64,000 nucleotides of DNA from Cyclobacteriaceae bacterium (GCA_016787665.1 JAEUUC010000002.1:62001-126000); one strand, 5' to 3'; numbered from the stretch's first letter, positions 28,967 to 36,613 are shown. Translations and numbers: made by a program. The notes: generated by a model from the sequence alone, not told the origin.

Positions 28967-28996
28967 TAAAGTTAAAAAATAACCGCTAAACCACAA
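28967..28996 (-). promoter_or_regulatory. Candidate promoter of the second porin-family gene
   Basis: Minus-strand TTG (28996-28994), 19-bp spacer, TAACTTTA (28974-28967; one mismatch to TAnnTTTG). The predicted start is about 24 bases before the ATG at 28936. Confidence 0.5.
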
Positions 28997-29007
28997 GTGC
29001 CGAACGA

Positions 29008-29550
29008 TCATAAGCCTAATTCGGGATTGGCCCCGTGGATGCCCCGGTAAAACTGCAGGAGTTTGTTCATGTCTGCATCAATATCCCCGGATGGAAACAA
29101 TGGCGAGGATATGACCACCTCTTTTTTCGCAAAATCAAATCCACAGGGAATGATGGGTATACCCGCCCCCTTGGCGATGTAATAAAACCCGGTCTTCAAT
29201 TTGTCAACCTTCTTGCGCGTTCCTTCCGGTGCAATGGCAAGAATAAAATCATCGTGTGCATTGATGATGTCCACGACTTGTTTCACCATATCGTTGCTCT
29301 TCGATCGGTCAACCGGATAACCGCCCAGTACCCGAAACAACCAGCCAAAGGGCGGCTTAAAAAGTGAACTCTTCCCAATAAACTTCGCGTGCCGGATTTG
29401 CAAAATGCTGCGGGCCATCACACCAATCGGAAAGTCCCAATTGCTGGTGTGGGGGGCAACGGCCACTACGTATTTCCTCAACTCAGGCGGAAACTTCCCG
29501 GTTATTTTCCACCCCATTAATTTGAATATCAATGAATAAAACGGTCGCAT
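29008..29550 (-). CDS. 1-acyl-sn-glycerol-3-phosphate acyltransferase-like protein
   Basis: 180 residues, shorter than typical PlsC (about 240). The acyltransferase HX4D motif reads HTSNWDF; the glycerolipid-binding motif PEGTRKK is present near 130, as is FIGKSSLFKPPFGWLFRVLGG between them. It should transfer an acyl chain to a lysophospholipid or related acceptor at the inner membrane. It is the last gene in the accA–MBL–patatin–hutU run and starts 2 bp after hutU. Neighbouring patatin suggests lipid remodelling, while hutU is unrelated. Confidence 0.88.
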   Translation of the reverse strand: MRPFYSLIFKLMGWKITGKFPPELRKYVVAVAPHTSNWDFPIGVMARSILQIRHAKFIGKSSLFKPPFGWLFRVLGGYPVDRSKSNDMVKQVVDIINAHDDFILAIAPEGTRKKVDKLKTGFYYIAKGAGIPIIPCGFDFAKKEVVISSPLFPSGDIDADMNKLLQFYRGIHGANPELGL

Positions 29551-29552
29551 GA

Positions 29553-31550
29553 CTAACGAATAAAATCTAAATCGGATTCGTTGGCAAGATAGGGCATTGT
29601 GACAGAAAGCAGAGGTTGTTTCTGTTGAGCGGCAGCGATTGCCTCATGCGCCCCTGCGTTGCGGGCCCACGCTCTGCGTGCAATGCCATTATTGACATCG
29701 AAAAACAGCATGCTTTTTATACGGTCTTCAGCTTGTTTGCTGCCATCCAGTAGCATGCCAAAGCCCCCATTGATTACCTCCCCCCAACCCACTCCACCCC
29801 CATTGTGAATCGAAACCCAGGTGGCACCACGAAAAGAATCACCAATCACATTATGAATGGCCATGTCGGCCGTAAACTGTGATCCATCGTAGATATTGGA
29901 TGTCTCGCGGTATGGACTATCCGTACCCGAAACATCGTGATGGTCGCGGCCCAGCACCACAGTACCAATCTTCTTCTCTCTAATGGCCTGGTTAAATGCC
30001 AGCGCAATATTAATTCTGCCCTCGGCATCTGCATAGAGTATCCGGGCTTGTGAACCGACTACCAGTTTGTTCACCTTGGCATTTCTAACCCAATTCAGGT
30101 TGTCGCTTATCTGCGGCTTAATCCAATCAGCAGCTGAGTTCAGTTGACGACTCAACACTTCTGCCGCCATCTCATCGGTAATGTCAAGATCACGGGAAAG
30201 CCCACTGGCACATACCCAGCGAAACGGTCCAAAGCCATAATCAAAACACATCGGCCCCATGACATCCTGTACATAAGAGGGGTAGCGGAATGAACCATCC
30301 GGTTTCAAGACGTCTGCTCCAGCCCGGGAAGCCTCCAGTAAAAAAGCATTGCCATAATCAAAGAAATACGTCCCCAAGGCCGCGTGGTGATTAATGGCGT
30401 TTACCTGACGCTTCAATGAATGATGCACCATTTGCCTGAACTTCTCCGGATCGCGCACCATCAAATCGTTGGACTCCGTAAAACTCAAACCAGCCGGGTA
30501 ATAGCCACCTGCCCAGGGATTGTGCAATGAAGTTTGGTCGGAACCGAGATCAACATAAACTTCGTCTTGCGCAAAACGTTCCCACACGTCCACCACATTG
30601 CCGGAATAGGCAATCGAAACGATCTCTTTATTTTTTTGAGCAGCCTTTGTTCGTTTCACCAAATCATCCAACGAAGTAACCACTTCATCGACCCACCCTT
30701 GTGCGTGTCGTTTTTCGGTGGCCTTTGGATTCACTTCGGCCACCACGGTGATACACCCTGCGATATTTCCAGCCTTCGGTTGTGCCCCGCTCATCCCACC
30801 TAACCCCGAAGTGACGAACAATTTTCCGCGCAGGTCCTCACCCGCCTTGGCGATTTTGCGCCCCGCATTCAAAATGGTGATGTTGGTGCCGTGCACGATG
30901 CCTTGCGGCCCAATGTACATGTACGAGCCGGCTGTCATTTGCCCGTATTGCGTCACTCCTAAGGCATTGAATCGTTCCCAGTCATCCGGTTTCGAATAAT
31001 TGGGAATCATCATACCATTGGTAACCACTACACGGGGTGCATCGGGAGATGAGGGAAACAAACCCAACGGGTGGCCACTGTACATATGGAGCGTTTGCTC
31101 ATCTGTCATGGTGGCCAGGTACTTCATCGTAAGCAGATACTGAGCCCAGTTTTGAAACACTGCCCCATTGCCGCCATACGTAATCAGTTCATGCGGATGC
31201 TGCGCCACAGCCGGATCCAGGTTATTCTGAATCATCATCATGATGGCGGCCGCCTGCTTCGATCGGTGCGGATACTCATCAACCGGACGGGCTTTCATCT
31301 CGTACAACGGCCGAAACCGGTACATGTAAATTCGCCCAAACCGCTGCAACTCATCATAGAACTCATGGGCCAACTGCGCGTGCTGGTGCGGGGGAAAGTA
31401 CCTCAAGGCATTGCGCACCGCGAGCTTTTTTTCGGTGGGAGTCAAAACATCCTTCCTGCGCGGGGCATGGTTAACATTTGGGTCCCACTCTGGTAAAGCC
31501 GGCAGTTCAGCCGGAATCCCCGCCAGAATCTGTTTTTGAAACTCAGTCAT
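29553..31550 (-). CDS. hutU: Urocanate hydratase, long Bacteroidota form
   Basis: 665 residues compared with about 555 in Pseudomonas or Bacillus. It converts urocanate to imidazolonepropionate in histidine breakdown, with NAD+ as electrophile. Signatures include YGGNGAVFQNWAQYLLTM near the N-terminus, TSGLGGMSGAQPKAGN and GRDHHDVSGTDSPYRETS. The extra length is at the N-terminus and in internal loops, as in other long-form enzymes of this phylum. hutH, hutI and ftcD are not in the window; a possible formimidoylglutamase is far away at 59837. Its start overlaps the patatin stop by 8 bp. Confidence 0.96.
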   Translation of the reverse strand: MTEFQKQILAGIPAELPALPEWDPNVNHAPRRKDVLTPTEKKLAVRNALRYFPPHQHAQLAHEFYDELQRFGRIYMYRFRPLYEMKARPVDEYPHRSKQAAAIMMMIQNNLDPAVAQHPHELITYGGNGAVFQNWAQYLLTMKYLATMTDEQTLHMYSGHPLGLFPSSPDAPRVVVTNGMMIPNYSKPDDWERFNALGVTQYGQMTAGSYMYIGPQGIVHGTNITILNAGRKIAKAGEDLRGKLFVTSGLGGMSGAQPKAGNIAGCITVVAEVNPKATEKRHAQGWVDEVVTSLDDLVKRTKAAQKNKEIVSIAYSGNVVDVWERFAQDEVYVDLGSDQTSLHNPWAGGYYPAGLSFTESNDLMVRDPEKFRQMVHHSLKRQVNAINHHAALGTYFFDYGNAFLLEASRAGADVLKPDGSFRYPSYVQDVMGPMCFDYGFGPFRWVCASGLSRDLDITDEMAAEVLSRQLNSAADWIKPQISDNLNWVRNAKVNKLVVGSQARILYADAEGRINIALAFNQAIREKKIGTVVLGRDHHDVSGTDSPYRETSNIYDGSQFTADMAIHNVIGDSFRGATWVSIHNGGGVGWGEVINGGFGMLLDGSKQAEDRIKSMLFFDVNNGIARRAWARNAGAHEAIAAAQQKQPLLSVTMPYLANESDLDFIR

Positions 31551-32310
31551 GCGTGGGGTTGAAAATCATTTCGGGTGTAACCATGTCTTTCGTGTAGCGA
31601 TAGCCGATTTCAAAAATCTCCTTTGCCTTTCCAATCTCGAACGCATTGAATCGATCGAGACCGGGGGGTTCGATGACAAAATTGCACAAATGTTTACTAA
31701 ACTGAGTACCCACGCCAATCGCCATTAACATGCTACGCTCAATAACGACCTTCATATTCCTGGCATCAAAATCAGGACTGATGGGGTTGCAATGCAAACC
31801 CACCAAAACATCACAATGATCGCGAATGGCTCGTGCCGGGAGATTGTCAAATACTCCGCCATCAACAAAAAGACTATCCCCTATTGGTACGGGATCAAAA
31901 ACTCCCGGGATGCTGCAACTGGCCGTTAGGCAGGTGATGAGATCTCCTCCGGTGAAGTAGTTCACTTTCCCCCGCTTCAAATCGGTGGCGGCAACGGTCA
32001 GGGGTAATGCGAGCTGATTGAATGAATTGTGTGGAATATACTTGAGCAACAATTCCCGTAAACCATCCATCTTGAGAAGCCCGGTCCAACTCAGGGCGGG
32101 CCGCACCGTTCGAATCAAAGATATCTGTTGGACTATAGTCATGATGTCGGCCGGGCGATGTCCTTGAGCATACAACGCACCCACAACCGAGCCGGCACTG
32201 GTGCCCGCCACCAGGTGAAATTGAATATTCTTTTCTTCGAGAGCTTTCAAGGCGCCAATGTGGGCAAAACCCCGGGCACCTCCTCCGGAAAGAACGATCC
32301 CTACTTTCAT
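31543..32310 (-). CDS. Patatin-like phospholipase
   Basis: 255 residues. The oxyanion loop GGGARGF (9-15), nucleophile elbow GTSAG (Ser38) and dyad Asp150 in DGGVFDNLPAR are all present. It should hydrolyse acyl esters of phospholipids as a serine esterase. There is no signal peptide or barrel extension, so it is likely cytoplasmic, as in RssA-type proteins. It is encoded between the MBL hydrolase and hutU with tight spacing. Confidence 0.93.
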   Translation of the reverse strand: MKVGIVLSGGGARGFAHIGALKALEEKNIQFHLVAGTSAGSVVGALYAQGHRPADIMTIVQQISLIRTVRPALSWTGLLKMDGLRELLLKYIPHNSFNQLALPLTVAATDLKRGKVNYFTGGDLITCLTASCSIPGVFDPVPIGDSLFVDGGVFDNLPARAIRDHCDVLVGLHCNPISPDFDARNMKVVIERSMLMAIGVGTQFSKHLCNFVIEPPGLDRFNAFEIGKAKEIFEIGYRYTKDMVTPEMIFNPTHD

Positions 32311-32320
32311 ACCTTGATGC

Positions 32321-33160
32321 TTATAGATCCCGCAGCGCCAGCGCTCGATCGAGCCTCACGCCTTTTTCCGTCTCTTTCACGGTGCAACATTCGTTAATCG
32401 GGTCGTGTTCAAAAAACAACACCCATTGCTCGTCCGCGGCCTGTCGCAGAAATCGCTTCTTTTCCTCCAACGTGAGCAATGGCCGAGTATCATAACCCAT
32501 TACATAGGGCAGCGGAATGTGGCCAGTGGAAGGCAACAGATCGGCCATGAAGCAAACCGTTTTATTCTTGTAGGGAATCAGTGGAATCATCATGCTCTCC
32601 GTATGGCCGGATGCAAAGAAGATGTCAAACGGAAGACCTGTATCAGCACCTGGGTTCACCCATCTCAATTGCCCGCTTTGCTGAATGGGCTCAATGTTCT
32701 CGCGCAGAAAACTCGCTTTTTCCCGGTCATTAGGTTTTGTGGCCCACGCCCAATGCGCTTCATTACTCCAATACACGGCATTCGGGAAAGCCGGCACCAG
32801 TTGTTCACCTAGCCTTTTTATACTGCCGCCACAATGATCAAAATGAAGATGGGTAAGGAACACGTCTGTGATGTCTGCTTCGGAAAAACCAGCCTTCTTT
32901 AATGAGGCGGTCAGCGATTGATCTCCGTGCAAATGATAGTTACTCAGAAATTTGGCGTCTTGTTTGTCGCCTATGCCATTATCGATCAAAATCAGGCGGT
33001 CACCGTGTTCCATTAGCAAACAACGCATGGCCCAGGAACACAGATTATTCTCGTCTGCCGGATTTGTTTTTTGCCAGATGACTTTGGGTACAACACCAAA
33101 CATGGCGCCACCATCCAGCTTAAAAAATCCCGTGTCGATAACATGGAGCTTCACAGCCAT
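32321..33160 (-). CDS. Metallo-beta-lactamase-fold hydrolase
   Basis: 279 residues from the ATG at 33160 (MAVKLHVIDTG); a Met seven codons earlier is possible. The metal motif HLHFDH (104-109) is followed by a second-His region near HTESMMIP and a later Asp in CFMADLLP. The family covers lactonases and other hydrolases of the AiiA/quorum-quenching type, and the N-terminal 'WAMRCLLMEHGDRLILIDNG' layout fits them. The substrate is unknown. It lies 51 bp after accA and 10 bp before the patatin gene. Confidence 0.9.
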   Translation of the reverse strand: MAVKLHVIDTGFFKLDGGAMFGVVPKVIWQKTNPADENNLCSWAMRCLLMEHGDRLILIDNGIGDKQDAKFLSNYHLHGDQSLTASLKKAGFSEADITDVFLTHLHFDHCGGSIKRLGEQLVPAFPNAVYWSNEAHWAWATKPNDREKASFLRENIEPIQQSGQLRWVNPGADTGLPFDIFFASGHTESMMIPLIPYKNKTVCFMADLLPSTGHIPLPYVMGYDTRPLLTLEEKKRFLRQAADEQWVLFFEHDPINECCTVKETEKGVRLDRALALRDL

Positions 33161-33211
33161 GCGGTTGGTGGTAACTAACAATTTTCGGGGTGGCCGAGTT
33201 GCCGCATGGGA

Positions 33212-34159
33212 TCACTCCTTGTAAACGCCCATGTCGCAGAACTTTTCAATGCGTTGATTGATTCGGTCGCGCGGGCTTAGCTTGTTCAAGTCGGCTGCCG
33301 TTTCCAAAATCACGCGTTTGACTTCGTTCGCCATCCACTTCAAATCAGTATGGGCACCGCCCAGCGGTTCTTTCACAATGCCATCAATCAATTTATGGTG
33401 GAGCATGTCCTTAGCGGTGAGTTTCAGGACCTCGGCCGCCTGCTCCTTGTAATCCCAACTCCGCCACAAAATCGATGAGCAGGATTCTGGTGAAATCACC
33501 GAGTACCACGTGTTTTCCAGCATCAGTACACGATCGCCAATGGCGATGCCGAGCGCACCGCCCGAAGCACCTTCACCAATGATCAGACAAATGACGGGCA
33601 CTTTCAACATCATCATCTCCTTCAGGTTGCGGGCAATGGCTTCGCCTTGTCCCCGCTCCTCGGCTTCCAAACCGGGAAAGGCACCGGGGGTGTCAATGAA
33701 TGTGACAATGGGCTTGTTAAATTTCTCGGCAATCTTCATCAGTCGCAGTGCTTTGCGATAGCCTTCGGGATTGGCCATTCCGAAGTTGCGCATTTGCCGC
33801 TGCTTGGTGTTGCGCCCCTTTTGTTGACCGACAAGCATAAAGGTTTGCCCGTCAATGGATCCCAATCCGCCTACCATCGCTTTGTCATCGGCCACGTTGC
33901 GGTCGCCATGAAGTTCAATGAAATCACTCGTGATCTCATAAATGTAATCAAGCGTATAGGGTCGATCTGGGTGACGCGATAGCTGGACGCGCTGCCAGCC
34001 GGTCAGATTCTCAAAAGTTTCTTTCTTAAGATCAGTGATTTTGTTCTCCAGGGCCTCGATGGCCTTATTGACAGATTCATCGCTGTCATCGGCAAGTTGT
34101 TTCATATCGGCCAGCTTGGCTTCGAGTTCGGCTATCGGTTTTTCAAAGTCTAACAGCAT
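33212..34159 (-). CDS. accA: Acetyl-CoA carboxylase carboxyltransferase subunit alpha
   Basis: 315 residues from the ATG at 34159, which gives the normal AccA N-terminus [19 protein letters not shown]; an upstream in-frame Met at 34216 would add an unrelated 19 residues and lies upstream of the predicted promoter. The protein carboxylates acetyl-CoA with AccD in the first committed step of fatty-acid synthesis. Crotonase-fold signatures include [17 protein letters not shown] and [13 protein letters not shown]. It leads a five-gene minus-strand run. Confidence 0.97.
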   Translation of the reverse strand: MLLDFEKPIAELEAKLADMKQLADDSDESVNKAIEALENKITDLKKETFENLTGWQRVQLSRHPDRPYTLDYIYEITSDFIELHGDRNVADDKAMVGGLGSIDGQTFMLVGQQKGRNTKQRQMRNFGMANPEGYRKALRLMKIAEKFNKPIVTFIDTPGAFPGLEAEERGQGEAIARNLKEMMMLKVPVICLIIGEGASGGALGIAIGDRVLMLENTWYSVISPESCSSILWRSWDYKEQAAEVLKLTAKDMLHHKLIDGIVKEPLGGAHTDLKWMANEVKRVILETAADLNKLSPRDRINQRIEKFCDMGVYKE

Positions 34160-34187
34160 GGGAAATCGTTCGGGCTGTAATGAGGGA

Positions 34188-34195
34188 CAAATATA
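34188..34195 (-). promoter_or_regulatory. Candidate -7 element for accA
   Basis: Minus-strand TATATTTG matches TAnnTTTG. The predicted start is about 23 bases before the ATG at 34159, which supports that start codon. No clear -33 TTTG at the usual distance. Confidence 0.45.
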
Positions 34196-34239
34196 GCCAA
34201 AAGGACGCAAGGCCATTTTCGACTAAATTTTAAGGTTCT

Positions 34240-34270
34240 TTTGGAGAAATGGGCAGGCCGAGTATCTTTG
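34240..34270 (+). promoter_or_regulatory. Promoter of the tRNA-like array and tRNA-Asp
   Basis: TTTG (34240-34243), a 19-bp spacer and TATCTTTG (34263-34270) fit the Bacteroidota consensus TTTG–N19–TAnnTTTG exactly. Transcription would start near 34276, 18 bp before the first 110-bp unit, and run through all three units into tRNA-Asp. It is divergent from accA. Confidence 0.7.
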
Positions 34271-34293
34271 CAGCCTCGTTTTTAGGACTGAAC

Positions 34294-34623
34294 GTTCTGA
34301 AAATGAACTTAGAAATATTGGTCCGGTAGTTCATCCCGATTTAATCGGGAGGTTAGAATGCCTCTCCCGCCATGGCGGGAAGGTCGCGGATGCCCCGCCT
34401 AAGGTTCTAAAAATGAACTTAGAAATATTGGTCCGGTAGTTCATCCCGATTTGATCGGGAGGTTAGAATGCCTGTCCCGCCAAAGCGGGAAGGTCGCGGG
34501 TGCCCCGCCTAAGGTTCTAAAAATGAACTTTGAAATATTGGTCCGGTAGTTCATCCCGATTTAATCGGGAGGTTAGAATGCCTGTCCCGCCATAGCGGGA
34601 AGGTCGCGGGTGCCCCGCCTAAG
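34294..34623 (+). repeat. Three tandem 110-bp units, each a rearranged tRNA-Asp copy with hairpins in place of the D-loop and anticodon arm
   Basis: Units start at 34294, 34404 and 34514; the fourth period (34624) is the real tRNA-Asp with the same 26-bp leader. Each unit keeps the tRNA 5' half (GGTCCGGTAGTTCA), GGTTAGAATGCCT and AGGTCGCGG. The D-loop trinucleotide GCT is replaced by TCCCGATTTAATCGGGA. The anticodon stem-loop is replaced by TCCCGC–CATA–GCGGGA. The T-arm is shortened to GCGGG–TGC–CCCGC, and the 3' acceptor strand is lost. No anticodon remains, so these are not working tRNAs. Changes between units in the two long hairpins fall in the loops. The units lie in the predicted primary transcript of tRNA-Asp. 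Confidence 0.92.
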
Positions 34624-34649
34624 GTTCTAAAAATGAACTTTGAAATATT

Positions 34650-34723
34650 GGTCCGGTAGTTCAGCTGGTTAGAATGCCTGCCTGTCACGCAGGAGGTCGC
34701 GGGTTCGAGTCCCGTCCGGACCG
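34650..34723 (+). tRNA. tRNA-Asp (anticodon GUC)
   Basis: A full cloverleaf: acceptor GGTCCGG pairs with CCGGACC, D-stem GTTC with GAAT, anticodon stem CCTGC with GCAGG around loop CTGTCAC (anticodon GTC), T-arm CGGG–TTCGAGT–CCCG. Discriminator base G73 is right for Asp. CCA is not encoded. The body is close to E. coli tRNA-Asp. It is followed directly by a terminator and preceded by the three related units. Confidence 0.97.
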
Positions 34724-34724
34724 C

Positions 34725-34752
34725 AAAAAAAGCCTCTTCCGAGGCTTTTTTC
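34725..34752 (+). terminator. Intrinsic terminator after tRNA-Asp
   Basis: AGCCTC (34731-34736), loop TTCC, GAGGCT (34741-34746) then a T-run; an A-run lies on the other side. It lies 15 bp before the DUF2452 start codon, leaving almost no space for a separate promoter. Confidence 0.88.
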
Positions 34753-34766
34753 GTTTAGGTGAGTTC

Positions 34767-35558
34767 ATGACAGAAGCATACAATTTTATCGCGGCCTGGC
34801 AGCTCTTTCCCGAGAAGGGAACCTATGACCGCGGCCAGCGGCCAAAGTCGGGTCAATATCGCATAGAGGCGCTGGACGGGCGCAAAACCCTCCGCATCAC
34901 GCAACATTGGGTCACGCTCGAAGATCAGGCCTGTGAAAGTACCTTCACCCTTGAGGCTGATGGTGACGTGCACCAATTTGAGCAACCCGAGTTAGGTGAT
35001 CAGGTACGGGCGTGGGTTGCCGGGGCTGCGCAATTCTCGATTGAGTTTTTCAAGGAAGGTGACGTGAACCTGCGGGTTACGCATGAGATACTACCGAACG
35101 GATATCTGAAGGTTTTGCAAGAGGGTTTTGAACTGGGTCAACCTGTGTTCTGTAATACCGAGGTGTATCATAAACAGCTCAGCGTTCTTCCCTACTCCGC
35201 CTCAGTTTCGGGCGCGGTCATTAAGCCCACCGAAGAGGGCATGATCCGCCACAAAGCCCTCACCGCCATGGAGGAGCAAACCAATATGCAGCTCATGCAA
35301 ATCCGGCAGCAGATTGAACTATTAGCGCTGCAGGCAAAAGAGATCCACAAGCGCAAGGAGTTGAGTATGCTGGTCTATGGTGCAAAACTCAACTTCAGCC
35401 CGGTCATCGGGCAAACGTATTACCTCTTTGAAGCGAAGGACGGATCGTATTTATTAAGTATGGTGAGCCCCAAAGAATGGGGAAGCGCCACGGGGCCCTA
35501 CAAAGCCTTTGTCGGTGCTGTCCAACTACTGGCCGACCATACGTGGAAGGAGATCTAG
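34767..35558 (+). CDS. DUF2452 domain protein
   Basis: 263 residues from the ATG at 34767; the frame is open upstream but that part is tRNA sequence. The N-terminal half (1-145) is a beta-rich domain of its own. The C-terminal half has the DUF2452 pattern: SVLPYSASVSGAVIKP, a helical coil rich in Gln/Glu (EEQTNMQLMQIRQQIELLALQ), NFSPVIGQTYYLFE and a closing LLADHTWKEI. The family is conserved from bacteria to human C1orf50 and has no assigned function. With only 15 bp between terminator and start, it may depend on read-through from the tRNA promoter. A decayed copy of its last codons lies at 36574. Confidence 0.85.
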   Translation: MTEAYNFIAAWQLFPEKGTYDRGQRPKSGQYRIEALDGRKTLRITQHWVTLEDQACESTFTLEADGDVHQFEQPELGDQVRAWVAGAAQFSIEFFKEGDVNLRVTHEILPNGYLKVLQEGFELGQPVFCNTEVYHKQLSVLPYSASVSGAVIKPTEEGMIRHKALTAMEEQTNMQLMQIRQQIELLALQAKEIHKRKELSMLVYGAKLNFSPVIGQTYYLFEAKDGSYLLSMVSPKEWGSATGPYKAFVGAVQLLADHTWKEI

Positions 35559-35583
35559 TACCTCATTTCCGTTGCCTTTCAAC

Positions 35584-36462
35584 CTACCCTTTGGGTGGAA
35601 ATTGAAACTTGTGTCGCCTACTGGTAAAGTCGCAACCCAAGGTTAAGATCAACACGCGCCAAACTCTCGTACGAACCTTCGGGAAGGTCAATCGTTGTGC
35701 TGCTTGATCCGTCACCCACATTAACTTTTTTAGCGTACCTAAGAATACCGAAAGTCCCACGCCAAGGCCGACCTTTTTTGAAATTAATGTTTCGTAGCCA
35801 AATCCTCCGCCCAATCCGAAAGTGTTGCCAGTCACAATCAGAAAGTCAGATCCGAGCCGAGAGATACCTTTATACGACATATATCCCAATGATGCCTGCC
35901 AAATAAGGGAGCCGTTACCGAAATCTGCTTTCTCAAGACCCATGACCGAACCACCCATGTAGTTGATCGTTATGTCATCGCTGATCGAAGTAGTCGTGAA
36001 TGATCCATCTGGGGCGAAAATGTTGAAGTTGTCATCCTGGTGTTTGGACTTATAAATGCTATATCCTGCGCCCACTGCCAGTGAAGGTGAAATGAAGTAA
36101 TGCAGGTCAGCCGAAAAAAAGTACCCTGACTTCAACTTCCGAAGGTAGGTCTTCTGCTGCGAGTTACTTACCTCCGGCAAACGCCCAACACGAAGAGAAG
36201 GTCCAAAATTGACAGCGACCCGAAACCTCGGCTGTGATACCTCTTCCAGGTCGGTCAAAAATGAAAACGCATTGCCAGTTAACTGACCAGTGCTATCCCC
36301 TTTCGTTGGCATTGGCGCATCCAACATGGAAACAATTTCAGTATAGACTGGCAACATCCGTGGTACCGGGAACGAAAAACTAATCTCCGGGATGAAAAGG
36401 AACAGTACGGCACTGCGAACAAGACACCGACCAAAAATGAACTTACTTTCTTTGCTTAACAT
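35584..36462 (-). CDS. Outer-membrane beta-barrel protein with frame change at a dnaX-type slippery site
   Basis: 292 residues in the plain reading from the ATG at 36462. A signal region ending SFSFP is followed by barrel strands such as FRVAVNFGPSLRVGR, GYFFSADLHYFISPSLAVGAGYSIY, LIWQASLGYMSY and VGLGVGLSVFLGTLKK. After residue 245 or so the frame turns into non-barrel sequence. Slipping back one base at A-AAA-AAG (35731-35725) instead gives KKVNVGDGSS... and ends RVDLNLGLRLYQ at the stop 35618-35620. That is a typical barrel C-terminus and makes a 281-residue protein. Either a base is missing from the A-run or the gene uses frameshifting. Confidence 0.8.
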   Translation of the reverse strand: MLSKESKFIFGRCLVRSAVLFLFIPEISFSFPVPRMLPVYTEIVSMLDAPMPTKGDSTGQLTGNAFSFLTDLEEVSQPRFRVAVNFGPSLRVGRLPEVSNSQQKTYLRKLKSGYFFSADLHYFISPSLAVGAGYSIYKSKHQDDNFNIFAPDGSFTTTSISDDITINYMGGSVMGLEKADFGNGSLIWQASLGYMSYKGISRLGSDFLIVTGNTFGLGGGFGYETLISKKVGLGVGLSVFLGTLKKLMWVTDQAAQRLTFPKVRTRVWRVLILTLGCDFTSRRHKFQFPPKG

Positions 36463-36573
36463 GCTTATGATCCTCCCGGAACAAGTTATAAAGGGCAGGT
36501 ATGAAATGCAAAAGTTCAACATGTTTCACAACCCTTGAAAGCAAGAATCCCCAGTAAATCCATTGCAATTGTC

Positions 36574-36613
36574 GGCCAACCGCTGGCGGACCATACATGT
36601 AAGGAGATCTAAA
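36574..36613 (+). pseudogene. Decayed copy of the DUF2452 gene 3' end
   Basis: The stretch translates to QPLADHTCKEI and a stop, against VQLLADHTWKEI and a stop at the end of the DUF2452 gene (35521-35558). About 30 of the last 37 bases agree, including ACCATAC and AAGGAGATCTA. Upstream similarity fades quickly. It marks a past duplication or insertion that now brackets the barrel gene at 35584-36462. Confidence 0.75.

Noticed and set aside
34294..34623. Three extra functional tRNA-Asp genes
   Set aside because: The units have no anticodon loop, a 3-base T-loop and no 3' acceptor strand.
34294..34623. CRISPR array
   Set aside because: The 110-bp period is nearly identical throughout with no unique spacers, and no cas genes are near.
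34650..34723. Attachment site of an integrated element at tRNA-Asp
   Set aside because: Integration normally copies the 3' half of a tRNA; here the 5' part is repeated and there is no integrase.
36574..36613. Target-site duplication of a transposon
   Set aside because: Too long and too diverged, and no transposase or terminal repeats lie between the copies.
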